Shown: positions 8,877-17,600 of the stretch, piece after piece | Numbering within the stretch: the stretch's first letter is position 1 | Layout: each line of letters starts with the position of its first letter | NCBI RefSeq assembly: GCF_008035925.1 | Contig: NZ_CP036264.1 | Location: forward strand, 9,768,123-9,832,122 | Direction of reading: 5' to 3' | DNA: 64,000 nt | Source of the DNA: Stieleria maiorica | Lineage (GTDB): Bacteria > Planctomycetota > Planctomycetia > Pirellulales > Pirellulaceae | Notes under the pieces: model-generated | What the model was told of the DNA's origin: nothing | The model's input: the letters and a program-made list of their open reading frames with translations, nothing else | Databases searched by the model: none | Made by a program: the position numbers and the translations under genes

Positions 8877-9101
8877 CCCTGGAGTCGCCAGCTTGCCGTG
8901 CCATCAGAGCAAAACCCAATCGGGTTTTTCGCCGACTCCGAGCTTCTTGAACAGAGAATTTGAGCATCGGCTCTTCCGCCGGAGTGGACGCTGCCCTTGG
9001 GCTGCAAACAGGGATCAGAGAGAGACCCGCTCGTGATTCACGCGATGTCAAATTCTTATTGGTTATGCGGTGCCCTCAATAGATCGGCCGCATGACCATG
9101 A

Positions 9102-9632
9102 TCAGGTTTCTCGTTCCAACGTGTAAGGTGGGACAATGTGGTGAACGTAGTCCATCAGATTCAAGTACGAACCCGTATCATATTCTGGGGTGCGTTCGAT
9201 CAGAATATTGAACGACAACTCTACTGTGCAAACCACCTGCTTCTCGAGGCATGAGTTGATGAAGGTGAAGGGGAAAATAACCATATCCCGAGCAGGCGAA
9301 ACCAACGCGACATCTAGACCGTCGTCGAAATGAATTTCGCACCACTCCCAATTCAGTTCTCGAACCAGTTGCGCGCCCCACAAACAACCCAAAAGCAAGT
9401 GCCGTTCTTCCTTCTTCGGAATTGAAACGCGTTTTCCAAACACAACTTTTGTGATCGTTTCATCCACAGCCGCAACAATCTCGGCGGGCGTGTTCTTTGA
9501 AAGATGCAAACCCAAAGACCTCGCTGCATCTTTAGTAACGTTTTTGATAAGTCGTGCTCGCTCGCGATCCAGTTGGGTTTCAGAGAAGCGATCAGAGCTC
9601 ACAGATTCACCATACGATTGAGTTTGCGGCAT
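9102..9632 (-). CDS. Hypothetical protein, possibly DUF3806-like (176 aa)
   Basis: A soluble protein with a helical N-terminal half (charged, RERARLIKNVTKDAARSLGL) and a C-terminal half containing LLGCLWGAQLVRELNWEW and then ARDMVIFPFTFINSCLEK. The order 'size/entry helix, tryptophan strand, then an xxIFPxxxI strand' resembles DUF3806-type domains, whose role is not established; I treat this as a weak similarity. The start is taken as ATG at 9632, with a GTG at 9647 as the alternative. It has no operon partner, and repeats lie on both sides. Confidence 0.6.
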   Translation of the reverse strand: MPQTQSYGESVSSDRFSETQLDRERARLIKNVTKDAARSLGLHLSKNTPAEIVAAVDETITKVVFGKRVSIPKKEERHLLLGCLWGAQLVRELNWEWCEIHFDDGLDVALVSPARDMVIFPFTFINSCLEKQVVCTVELSFNILIERTPEYDTGSYLNLMDYVHHIVPPYTLERET

Positions 9633-9696
9633 AACGACCGCCGTCACCTGGCACGAGCGGAAAAAACTGAACTCAAAACAGACTCGATCGAGTGCT

Positions 9697-9790
9697 CAGG
9701 TGCACCACTTGGTTCACGCGGATCGGCCACGACGACAGCTTGAGCCATCGCCGCTGATGGCCAGTGTACTCGATCGAAATCGCCGAGGAA
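9697..9790. repeat. Second interspersed repeat family, copy 1
   Basis: About 90 bases that recur at 10297-10390. Shared landmarks are 'gtgcaccacttggttcacgc' versus 'gtgcatcgcttcgttcgcgc', and 'tggccagtgtactcgatcga' versus 'tggccaatgtactcgattgg'. A partial copy is at 7408-7446. Nothing suggests coding. Confidence 0.65.
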
Positions 9791-9906
9791 AATCGAGTCT
9801 CCAAACAGCAGTCGGCGCGTCAGGTGTCGGCTGTCAGCGTTGCATTCGACAGGCGTCGGTTTGTCGAATTCGGCCGAGTCGACCGTGCACCAAGTGAGAC
9901 AAGAAT

Positions 9907-9970
9907 CACGCAAAGACGCCAAGCCGCAAAGAAGCGGGGTCAAATCTTTGCGGCTTGGCGACTTTGCGTG
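9907..9970. repeat. Strong hairpin repeat (25-nt arms)
   Basis: The arms at 9907-9931 and 9946-9970 are complementary with one mismatch ('cacgcaaagacgccaagc' and 'gcttggcgactttgcgtg') around a 14-base loop. It belongs to the same style of 'phrase' palindromes as 8534-8604 and 10081-10159. It is not followed by a T tract, so a Rho-independent terminator is unlikely. Confidence 0.75.
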
Positions 9971-9989
9971 AGGACCTTCCAGCAAGTAC

Positions 9990-10045
9990 GTCAGCGCACC
10001 AGTCGAACCGCGACTTCAGGAGCGAATAACAGGAAACAGAGGTCT
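9990..10045. repeat. Third repeat family, left copy relative to the insertion sequence
   Basis: The wording 'gtcagcgcaccagtcgaac' and 'aggaaacagaggtct' recurs at 12151-12206 in the same orientation with the same spacing. The two copies therefore flank the insertion sequence and its surrounding palindromes as direct repeats about 2.16 kb apart. Confidence 0.65.
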
Positions 10046-10080
10046 GATGAATCCCGGTGGCCGCAAGCTCGGGTACTGGC

Positions 10081-10159
10081 ATTAGCGTTCATCGGTGTTC
10101 ATTAGCGGTGCCAAAACGCCGAAAACACGAACCGCTAATCCAAGCGAATGAACGCGAAT
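10081..10159. repeat. Imperfect hairpin repeat, 'ttagcggt' family
   Basis: Arms 'attagcgttcatcggtg...cattagcggt' (10081-10109) and 'accgctaatc...gaatgaacgcgaat' (10131-10159) pair over most of 29 positions. It is a palindromic intergenic element with no gene. Confidence 0.65.
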
Positions 10160-10296
10160 CTCGGAACCCGTTTCAAGCAGTCGAGAGCGTGAACGTCGAC
10201 GATCACCCTGTTCACGGGCCAACCGGTTGGCGGCGAAGGTGGAGCGAGTGTCGCATGCGGAGGAAAGGTCTGCCGATCGCAACAATGAGTGAACTT

Positions 10297-10390
10297 GGGT
10301 GCATCGCTTCGTTCGCGCATTCGGTCGACACGTCAGTGGGAACCATTGTCGCTGGTGGCCAATGTACTCGATTGGAATGGCCATGGGCAC
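10297..10390. repeat. Second interspersed repeat family, copy 2
   Basis: Diverged direct copy of 9697-9790, ending about 85 bases before the left end of the insertion sequence. The divergence at regular intervals suggests an old duplication. Confidence 0.6.
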
Positions 10391-10431
10391 TTCACTTCCC
10401 TGTCACCACTCTTTTCGCTGGACAGTCACGA

Positions 10432-10479
10432 CGAAGCCCGACGGGCTGACACAGTGCTTGCCGGTGGCGTCAGCCCTCG
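10432..10479. repeat. Palindromic repeat left of the insertion sequence
   Basis: Reads 'gcccgacgggctgacacagt', 'gcttgccggtggc', 'gtcagccctcg'. It contains its own stem ('gggctgac' with 'gtcagccc'). The reverse complement matches the sequence right of the insertion sequence (12031-12077), so the element sits between two inverted copies. Confidence 0.7.
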
Positions 10480-12034
10480 TTGTTATACACAAATTTTTGA
10501 TGATGTATTGATTCGCGAAATCGCTCAAACTGTTGCTCACAGGGAGTTCAGGTGCACGACAGGTAGCAACGGAGTGTTTGCGATGGTGAGCCAATGGGTG
10601 ATTGACGAATTAGAAACGGTGGATCTTGGCGACAAGAGACGAAATGAACGACTTGCCGAAGTGCTCTCCGCCATGGCTGGTTTGCCGAGCAAGAGCATTC
10701 CTGCTGCAGTCGGCGCAGGACACAACGAAACAACGGCAGCCTACCGACTTTTTGATAACGATGCGATCTGCTTTGAGGACATTTTAGCGCCCCATATAGA
10801 TGCCTGCTATAAGCGTCTTGCTGAGCAAGAAGTTGTCATCTTGGCTCACGATACGACGGAACTGGATTTGACGAAACCTAACACGCAAGTAGAAGGGGCC
10901 GGTCCGCTAGATGGCAGTTCACGCTACGGCGAGTTGCTTCACCCGCTGATGGCGTTCACTCCCACCGGCACGCCCTTAGGAACCGTTGCAGCGGAACTTT
11001 GGACTCGCGAGGAAGGTCCGTCAAAAGCCGATGATCGAAAGAAAGTGCCGATTGAAGAGAAGGAGTCTCTGCGATGGCTTGAAAACCACCGCGAAGCACA
11101 GTTAATCGCTAGCGAGCACCCCGAAACGCAAGTTGTCTGCGTGGCTGACAGCGAAGCGGACATCTTTGAAGTCATCGAGTGTAATTCCGATTCTCCAAAG
11201 AACTTTTGGTGGATTATTCGCAGTTGCTATGACAGTTCGATCGTTGATCAGCACGGTCGGCCATCAGGAAATCTGCATGAAAAACTCGCCGCCAGCAAAG
11301 TACGCTACACCAAAGCGATAACGATTCTTTCGCACCAACCCAAGTTAGCCTGTGACAAACGAGCACGCAATCAACCGCGAGAGGCACGCCAATGCGAACT
11401 CGAGGTGCGTGCAACGACGCTGACACTGAAGAACCCCTATCGGCCCGATCGACACCTACGGCCCACGAAAGTCAACGCGATTTGGGCTCACGAGATCGAT
11501 CCGCCTGAAGGGGATACGCCTATCAGTTGGCTGTTGCTGACCAATATGCCGATTTCGAACAAGGAAGAGATTGAGCTGGTGTTGTCTTACTACTGCATTC
11601 GCTGGTTGATCGAAGTATTCTTCCGAACTCTCAAATCAGGCACTCGCATCGAAGCAAAGCGGTTTGAAAAGATCGAACGATTCGAGCGTTGTCTCGCTGT
11701 TTCGATGATCTTGGCGTGGCGAACGTTCTACAGCGTGCGGATCGGTCGCGAATGTCCAGACGTCAGCTGTGAAGCAGTATTCGTAGCCGACGAATGGCAG
11801 CCGGTATACAAGATCGTCACCGGGGAAGATCCGCCAAAGAAACCACCGACGTTGAAGGAGATCGTCCGCATGATCGCTCGGCTTGGCGGCTACATCGACC
11901 GACCACGACATGACGAGCCTGGCACCGATACGGTCATGCGCGGCATGGAACGACTCTACGACATCAGTAGTTGTTGGCGAAGCTTTGGTCCAAATGCAAC
12001 CAGATCAGGGGAATGAATTGTGTATAACAACGAG
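10476..12034 (+). mobile_element. IS4-family (Tn5/IS50-like) insertion sequence, intact
   Basis: About 1.56 kb containing one transposase gene. The ends read 'ctcgttgttatacacaa', inverted with respect to each other. The block 'ttatacacaa' is identical to the core of the Tn5 outer end, which supports the boundaries and the subgroup. The inverted match actually continues outward, giving 34 perfect bases (10459-10492 against 12018-12051), because the flanks are inverted copies of a palindromic repeat. Exact ends are thus ambiguous, and no direct target duplication can be read. The transposase reading frame and catalytic residues are intact, so the element may be active. Confidence 0.8.
10583..12016 (+). 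CDS. IS4-family transposase (Tn5-like)
   Basis: A 477-residue DDE transposase. The N terminus (WVIDELETVDLGDKRRNERL) matches the transposase DNA-binding domain of Tn5-type enzymes. Candidate catalytic residues are Asp90 (in AHDTTELD), Asp189 (in VADSEADIF) and Glu344 within YCIRWLIEVFFRTLK, which satisfies the family's Y-x2-R-x3-E-x6-K signature exactly. Spacing is close to that of Tn5 transposase. The ATG at 10583 is used because it directly precedes the DNA-binding domain and has GGAG nine bases upstream; the frame is open further upstream but crosses the terminal repeat. The stop is one base before the right inverted repeat. It acts on its own ends to move the element. Confidence 0.92.
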   Translation: MVSQWVIDELETVDLGDKRRNERLAEVLSAMAGLPSKSIPAAVGAGHNETTAAYRLFDNDAICFEDILAPHIDACYKRLAEQEVVILAHDTTELDLTKPNTQVEGAGPLDGSSRYGELLHPLMAFTPTGTPLGTVAAELWTREEGPSKADDRKKVPIEEKESLRWLENHREAQLIASEHPETQVVCVADSEADIFEVIECNSDSPKNFWWIIRSCYDSSIVDQHGRPSGNLHEKLAASKVRYTKAITILSHQPKLACDKRARNQPREARQCELEVRATTLTLKNPYRPDRHLRPTKVNAIWAHEIDPPEGDTPISWLLLTNMPISNKEEIELVLSYYCIRWLIEVFFRTLKSGTRIEAKRFEKIERFERCLAVSMILAWRTFYSVRIGRECPDVSCEAVFVADEWQPVYKIVTGEDPPKKPPTLKEIVRMIARLGGYIDRPRHDEPGTDTVMRGMERLYDISSCWRSFGPNATRSGE

Positions 12035-12077
12035 GGCTGACGCCACCGGCAGACACTCTGCCGGCCCTCCGGGCCTC
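12031..12077. repeat. Palindromic repeat right of the insertion sequence
   Basis: Reads 'cgagggctgacgccaccggc', 'agacactctgccggccc', 'tccgggc'. It is the inverted partner of 10432-10479, with the first 20 bases identical and the remainder diverged. Confidence 0.7.
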
Positions 12078-12824
12078 AGACACATCGCCCGGGCAGCCGG
12101 TCCGTTGGATTCAGCAATGACTTTAAGGTCGTCATATCAGTCGTCGGTTTGTCAGCGCACCAGTCAAACGACGAAACCAAATGCGAATCCCAGGAAACAG
12201 AGGTCTAAAAAACCCGATGGGCGCTCTTCGAGCGCATCAATCAAACCGGGATGTCAGGCCTAGGATCGCGATGGGAACAGCGGAAAAGAGAGCAACCACG
12301 AACGACGCGAAAAACACGAAAGTTGACCCGGCGTTGCCGCCACGCGTCGGGTAGGAGCGCGAACAACTAATTATTGGTGGTCCGACTGGGGTAAAAACCG
12401 ATATTCCCCGGTCGGACCGCGGAATATCCCCCGCCACCCGATGGCAGGGGGTGGCGGTTGCGCGGTCAAGGTTTGGTCTCCGGATTTGGGGGAGCGGGAT
12501 CGGCCGCGACGGGACTTGGTGGCGGTTCAGGCCATGAAGGGGAGGGAGAGGTGGTCAAAAGATTGCGTGGTCAAAAAATGTGACTCAGAGGGCCAAAGGA
12601 TGGGGGCGGTGGGGGAGTGATTTTTTGACCACCCCATTTTTTGCCCCCCTTCGCTTCGTCCGCTCCGACATCGCGGAGACGCGCCGAAGGAGGGGTGACT
12701 TCGGGTTGACATTTGCACTCGGTTTTTGCGACGGTCCCATCCGGTGAACCCGTGCGCTTCGCCGATCCGCCGGCGCGGATCTCGATCGGAAGCTTGCACT
12801 CTTTTGTAATGGTCCGGATGACTG
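12078..12824. other. Gap with repeats and hairpins before the glycan block
   Basis: No gene was recognised. It contains the right copy of the third repeat family (12151-12206), a hairpin 'ggtccgactgggg ... ccccggtcggacc' (about 12379-12419), a second stem in 'cccgccacccgatggcaggg' just after it, and an inverted pair of 'ggtggtcaaaa / tttttgaccacc' motifs (about 12552-12635). The last motif also occurs near 7019 as 'tggtcaaaaaatgg'. Confidence 0.55.
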
Positions 12825-13637
12825 ATGGAAGACGATCGGCCGATGATCTCGGTGATGATGCCCTGCTGCAACAACGCTCGATACATCGAAGCGGCAATCA
12901 CCTCCGTGCTGTCGCAGCAGATCGACGTTCCACTCGAGTTGCTGATTATCGACGACGCCTCCTCGGATGATTCGGTGGACCGCATCAAGGCGATCGACGA
13001 CCCGCGAATCCGGTTGATGCAAAACCAAACGAACCGCGGCATCGCTCGCGTTCGCAACGAGTTACTCGACGCCGCGTCGGGGCATTTCCTAACGTCGCTG
13101 GACGGGGATGACGTTTACGTCGACGCCTGCAAACTCGCTCGCGAATGGGAGCTCCTGCAAAACGCTCCCGAGCCGCAGCGGACGATCGTTTACAGCGACG
13201 TTCGTTGGATCGATGGCGACGGCCAAACGATGTTGACCGCCAGCGCGATCGCACCGCCGATGGAAGGCATTCTGTACCAAGCGATCCTGGACCGTCGTGT
13301 CATGATCCCGCGCGACTTTTTACTATCCGTCGATTTGGCGCGCGGCGTCGGCGGATTCGACGCCACTCTGCCGATCTATGAAGACTGGGACTACAAGCTG
13401 CGGCTCGCCCAGAAGGCGGTCTTCCGATACACCGGCTGTGTCGGCATCGGCTATCGTCGACACGGCAGCGGGCTGTCTGCAGCGGCCGCCCCGCTGCATC
13501 AAAAGTGCCAAGCCATCATCCGTAAAAAGCACGCCGGAGAAGGTTTTGACGGCGACCCGATGCGATTGCTGAAACTGGCCGGACGGCTGCACGGGATCTT
13601 GACCCGAAACCGCTTGCGCAGCCGCAAGGCCGCCTAA
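12825..13637 (+). CDS. Family 2 glycosyltransferase
   Basis: A GT-A fold transferase of 270 residues. It opens with the donor-binding strand MISVMMPCCNNARYIEAAIT, has the acidic LIIDDASSDDS motif, and the DxD-type metal/nucleotide motif SLDGDDVY near residue 92. The acceptor-side motif PIYEDWDYKLRLA (ED of the ED-Y type) is near residue 187. It would transfer a sugar from a nucleotide-sugar onto a growing glycan at the cytoplasmic face. There is no membrane segment. Thirty-six bases separate it from the sulfotransferase gene on the same strand, so the two probably form an operon that builds or decorates a surface polysaccharide. Confidence 0.88.
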   Translation: MEDDRPMISVMMPCCNNARYIEAAITSVLSQQIDVPLELLIIDDASSDDSVDRIKAIDDPRIRLMQNQTNRGIARVRNELLDAASGHFLTSLDGDDVYVDACKLAREWELLQNAPEPQRTIVYSDVRWIDGDGQTMLTASAIAPPMEGILYQAILDRRVMIPRDFLLSVDLARGVGGFDATLPIYEDWDYKLRLAQKAVFRYTGCVGIGYRRHGSGLSAAAAPLHQKCQAIIRKKHAGEGFDGDPMRLLKLAGRLHGILTRNRLRSRKAA

Positions 13638-13673
13638 CGACACCCAAACTTGGACTGGAAACTGGAAAACGCT

Positions 13674-14660
13674 GTGACCACTCCCCTCGTCTTCATCGTC
13701 TCGCAGCCGCGCGCCGGTTCGACTCTGTTGCAAACCATGTTGTCCGGGCATGACGACGTGCACGCCCCCGGTGAAGCCTGGTTGATGTTGCCGCTGGTCC
13801 ACGCGATTGCCGGCTCCCGTCGTGACGTTCAATCTCCCTATGACCAATGCTTGGCCGATGACGCGGTCGGCGAATTCGTTCGCGAGAACCTGAATGGCGG
13901 CTGGAGCGAAATGCAGGCCGAGATCGGCAGAGCGGCGACACGGATCTACGAAGCCGCTCGCGCCCGCGCCGGTGCAAAGACCTTGATCGACAAGACGCCG
14001 CGTTACTACTGGATCATCGAAGATCTGCTGAGCCTGATTCCCGATTGCAAAATCATCTTGCTGCGGCGCAACCCGCTGGCGGTGCTGTCATCGATCATGG
14101 AAACCTGGACCCGCCGCACACGCGTCGGATTCCTGAAAGACTATCGAGGCGACCTGTTGGAAGCGCCTGCTCGAATTGCCGCCGCCATGGCCATCCAAGA
14201 CGAACGCATCTACACGCTGCGCTATGAGGATTTGGTGCACGATCCCGCATCGCACTTGGCCCAATTGCAGTCCTTCATCGGACTTCGCCCGGTTGATGGG
14301 CTACAGCATTACGGCACAGCCACGCATCGCGCCTACGGTGATCCCCAAGGGGTCCACCAGCGTGACGCCGCCCAGGTCGATTCCGTGCAAAAGTATCTCG
14401 ACCGCGCGGCGGCACGAGCGACCGACTGGCGATTGATGGACGACTACCGGCACCACCTGGGCCACGATCTGTTGAAACGATTGGGATACGATGACGCCGA
14501 GCTAAAGCGGCATCTGGACGCCATCCGACCAACCGGGACGTTGCTCGCCCCAACGCTGTCGTCTCAAATCTGCCCACGGCCGGCCGAGCCGCGACGCAGC
14601 GTGATCCGCTTGCGACGGATGGCGGCGGACGCCCTGACGCAGTGGGGCAAGGCGGCTTAG
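13674..14660 (+). CDS. Sulfotransferase family protein
   Basis: A 328-residue PAPS-dependent sulfotransferase of the bacterial Sulfotransfer_3 kind. The 5'-phosphosulfate loop is FIVSQPRAGSTLLQTML at the N terminus, and the second nucleotide-binding element is around KIILLRRNPLAVLSS (about residues 121-135). The GTG at 13674 is chosen over a TTG at 13650 because it starts directly before the first beta strand and has GGAA eight bases upstream. Its stop overlaps by four bases with the stop of the convergent giant surface protein gene. Following a glycosyltransferase, it most likely sulfates an extracellular glycan, a common theme in marine planctomycetes; the actual acceptor is unknown. Confidence 0.88.
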   Translation: MTTPLVFIVSQPRAGSTLLQTMLSGHDDVHAPGEAWLMLPLVHAIAGSRRDVQSPYDQCLADDAVGEFVRENLNGGWSEMQAEIGRAATRIYEAARARAGAKTLIDKTPRYYWIIEDLLSLIPDCKIILLRRNPLAVLSSIMETWTRRTRVGFLKDYRGDLLEAPARIAAAMAIQDERIYTLRYEDLVHDPASHLAQLQSFIGLRPVDGLQHYGTATHRAYGDPQGVHQRDAAQVDSVQKYLDRAAARATDWRLMDDYRHHLGHDLLKRLGYDDAELKRHLDAIRPTGTLLAPTLSSQICPRPAEPRRSVIRLRRMAADALTQWGKAA

Positions 14661-17600
14661 ATCAACAGGAATCGCCCCACCGATCCGGAAACGATGTCGA
14701 CGTAATACAGGAATCCGTCGGGGCCTTGTTGGATGTCGACGGCAAAGTTCGCGCCGGTGGCAAAGACGCCGATCGAGGTCAAATTGCCGGCCGCGCCGAC
14801 ACTGCCGTGCCGGACGACGCCGCTGGCAAAGTCGGCATAGAAGACATCGTTGTTGTACTGCGGGCCGTAATTCAAATCCCAACCGACGCTGCCCAAGACA
14901 ATCACATCGGTCCCGTTGGTGTGCGGCTGGGCGATGAACGCGGGGCTGGCCGGCTGGCCTGAGTTGTAAAACGCTTGGGCCTGCGGCAGGCCTTGATACG
15001 ACGGCGTACGCAGATTGACTCCCTGGCCTCCCTCGTAGTACGGCCATCCAAAATTCGTACCCGGCGGCCCGATGTTGATCTCTTCAAAACTGACCAGTCC
15101 GGTTTCACCGATATACAGCCGCCCGTTGACCGGGTCGACTGACAATCGCCAGGGATTTCTCAGACCCAAGTGATAGACCTTGCTGCGGTTGGAATTCAGG
15201 TCGCCGTCGAAGAACGGGTTGTCGCTGAAACCCTGCCCGGTGATCGGATCGATGCGGAGGATTTTCCCGGACAGACTGTTGGGGTCTTGAACCCGCAAGG
15301 CCCGTGGATCGGTTTGATTGAAGCTGGCCCCGTCGCCGATTCCGACATACAGCGCGCCGTCAGTGCCGAAGGCCAATCCGCCGACGGTATGAGATCGGCT
15401 GTCGCTGTTGATAAAGTCTTGAAGATACGTGCCGTCGGGATTCAAACCCGCCGGCGGCTGGTTGAAGTTCAGCGTGCTATCGACGAACGCATTGAAATTG
15501 TTCCAAGTGCTGTTGGCACCCAGCAAGGTCACCGTGCTGCCAGGCACGACGGTGGTGTAGTTGGTCGACGCATCGAGTGTCATCCGAATCAGTCGACCCG
15601 CTCGGTTGCCTGAACCGTCGGGTCCGGCCAGCGGGTTGCCCACGTGGTTGTAAACCTCCGGCGGGTCTACCGTGTAATTCAGGTAGATGTACGGGTTGTT
15701 TGCGAAATCGGGATGGACTTCGAAGTCCACCAAGCCACGATCCTGGACGTTGTTGGTGATCGCGGTGATGTCGATCATCGTGGTCAGCGGGCCGCCGTCG
15801 CGAGAGACTCGAACGATGCCTGCTTTCTCGCCGACGTACATGTTTCGACCGTCGGGTGACCATTCGACGTTCAGCGGCTGGTTGAGTCCCGTGACGATGT
15901 CCTGGCGGATGATCTGGCCGATCGGGATGGTGGGTGGATCGGCAGCCGGCGTGTCCAGCGTCACACTCCAGGATTGAATGTACGTGTTGTTGTAGGCACT
16001 GCCGGTTGCGGCGGCGAATCCGACGTAGGCCTGATTACCGACGATCCCGTTTAATTGCAGCGTCGTTTTCATCAACGCGAATTGGGGCTTTTCATTGACG
16101 TCGGAAATGTAGACCGACAAGCTGTCACTTTGCCCGTTGTAGTCGACCCAGGTGTAGTAGGTCCGCCCGTCGTTGAGATCGTAGGGCGATTGAATCGTTC
16201 GATGCGGATTGACCATCACACCGTTGACGGTGAACGTGATTTCGCCGGAGTATTGTTCGTAGACGTTTCGAAACGTATCCAGTTCGATCCCGATCGAGTT
16301 CTGTTGGGCGTTGTAGGCCAAGCCGCCGGGGTAATTGCCGATGTCTTGTCCGGCGGTACCACCGGGCGAGTTCTGGATGATGAATGCCAATCCCTCGCCG
16401 CCGGCGGAACCTTGTCCGCCATCAAACCGTGCGGCAAACGTGGCTTGGAAGGACGTGTCGGCGTCGACACTGATCGGCGTCGTGAAATACGCCGATCCGC
16501 GTTGTTGGGGGACGGCAGAAGTCAGTTGCAGTTTGCCGTTGCTGATCCTGGCATCACGGTTGAGTTGCAAATTGGCGGCGGAGTCGAATGAGGCATAGGC
16601 CGGCAATCCCTGATCGATGTCCAGGAGATTGATCGTCGCCGTACGAGGGGCAAGCAAGCTCGCATTTTCCGATCCCGTCAATCGGAAACTAAACGATTCA
16701 GTCCCTTCGACCAGCCCGTCTTGCAAAACAGCAATGGTGACCGACTTGCTCGTTTCGCCGTCGGCGAACACCAAGCTACCTGATTCGGGAATGAAATCAC
16801 TGCCGGCCGTGGCGGTTTCCGACTCCGTGGCGTACTGGACCGATGCCACACCGTCGCTGCCACCGACACGTGCGATCGTCATCGTGACCGAACCATCGGA
16901 TTCGAACACCGCTGCGAAGTCATCCACCAAGACAAAACTTCCGCTCTCTCCGTTGTCGGGTGGATCGACTGGCGGATCAACTGGGGGCGGCGGGGGGTTG
17001 TCGGCAAGGAATTGAAATCGACCGTTTCCGTACAACGTTTCGTTTTGGTAGAAACCCGACACGATGCCTTGTCCGGCGACGTAGAACCCGGTCGTGTAGG
17101 TGGACGGTGCTTCGGTTTCAAAGATTTGCCCATCGACTCGAACGCGATCGACCGTCAAGTTGCGGTCGATGTCGTTGCCAGGATCGTAGAAATCGTTGGT
17201 GAATGCGATTTCGATGCGGTCGGCTGTGACCAATTGGTTCGCCTGGTAGGAATAGCTGGACGGGGTGGTCGAAACGTTTTCGAAGGTCTGAACCACTTGG
17301 CCATCGATCAGCAATTCCATTCGTTCCTGTCCCATGTTGCCTTCGGCATCGATCGTGATCACCGATCCGCTTTCGTTGCCGGTTGAGGCGAACTGAAAGT
17401 AGCCATTGGTGTGCAGGTATTCGGTTTGTCGAAAGCCTGGTGTCACGCCGTCTTCCGGTCGCCACGATCCGGTTGAAAACACCGCCGGGTCTTCGGTTTG
17501 GTAGGTCACTCCATCGACAACAATGCGGTCGATGCGGAGGTTGCGATCAAAGTCGATTTCCGGTCTGTACAGGTCGTTCGTGAAATGGATCCGAATGTCA

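Larger units (their letters stand above)
7963..9101. other. Repeat-rich gap of 1.1 kb with decayed mobile DNA
   Basis: No intact gene was found. The stretch holds repeat copy C (8107-8240), an imperfect inverted pair 'ggtggttttg ... caaaaccacc' (about 8310 and 8375), a hairpin of the 'ccgcagagagcgcagagg' type (8534-8604), and a fragment of an IS91-like transposase (8721-8876). The pattern is that of a degraded insertion hot spot. Confidence 0.6.

Noticed and set aside
9900..9975. Hairpin considered as a Rho-independent terminator
   Set aside because: The arms are long but there is no T run, and it belongs to a repeated palindrome family.
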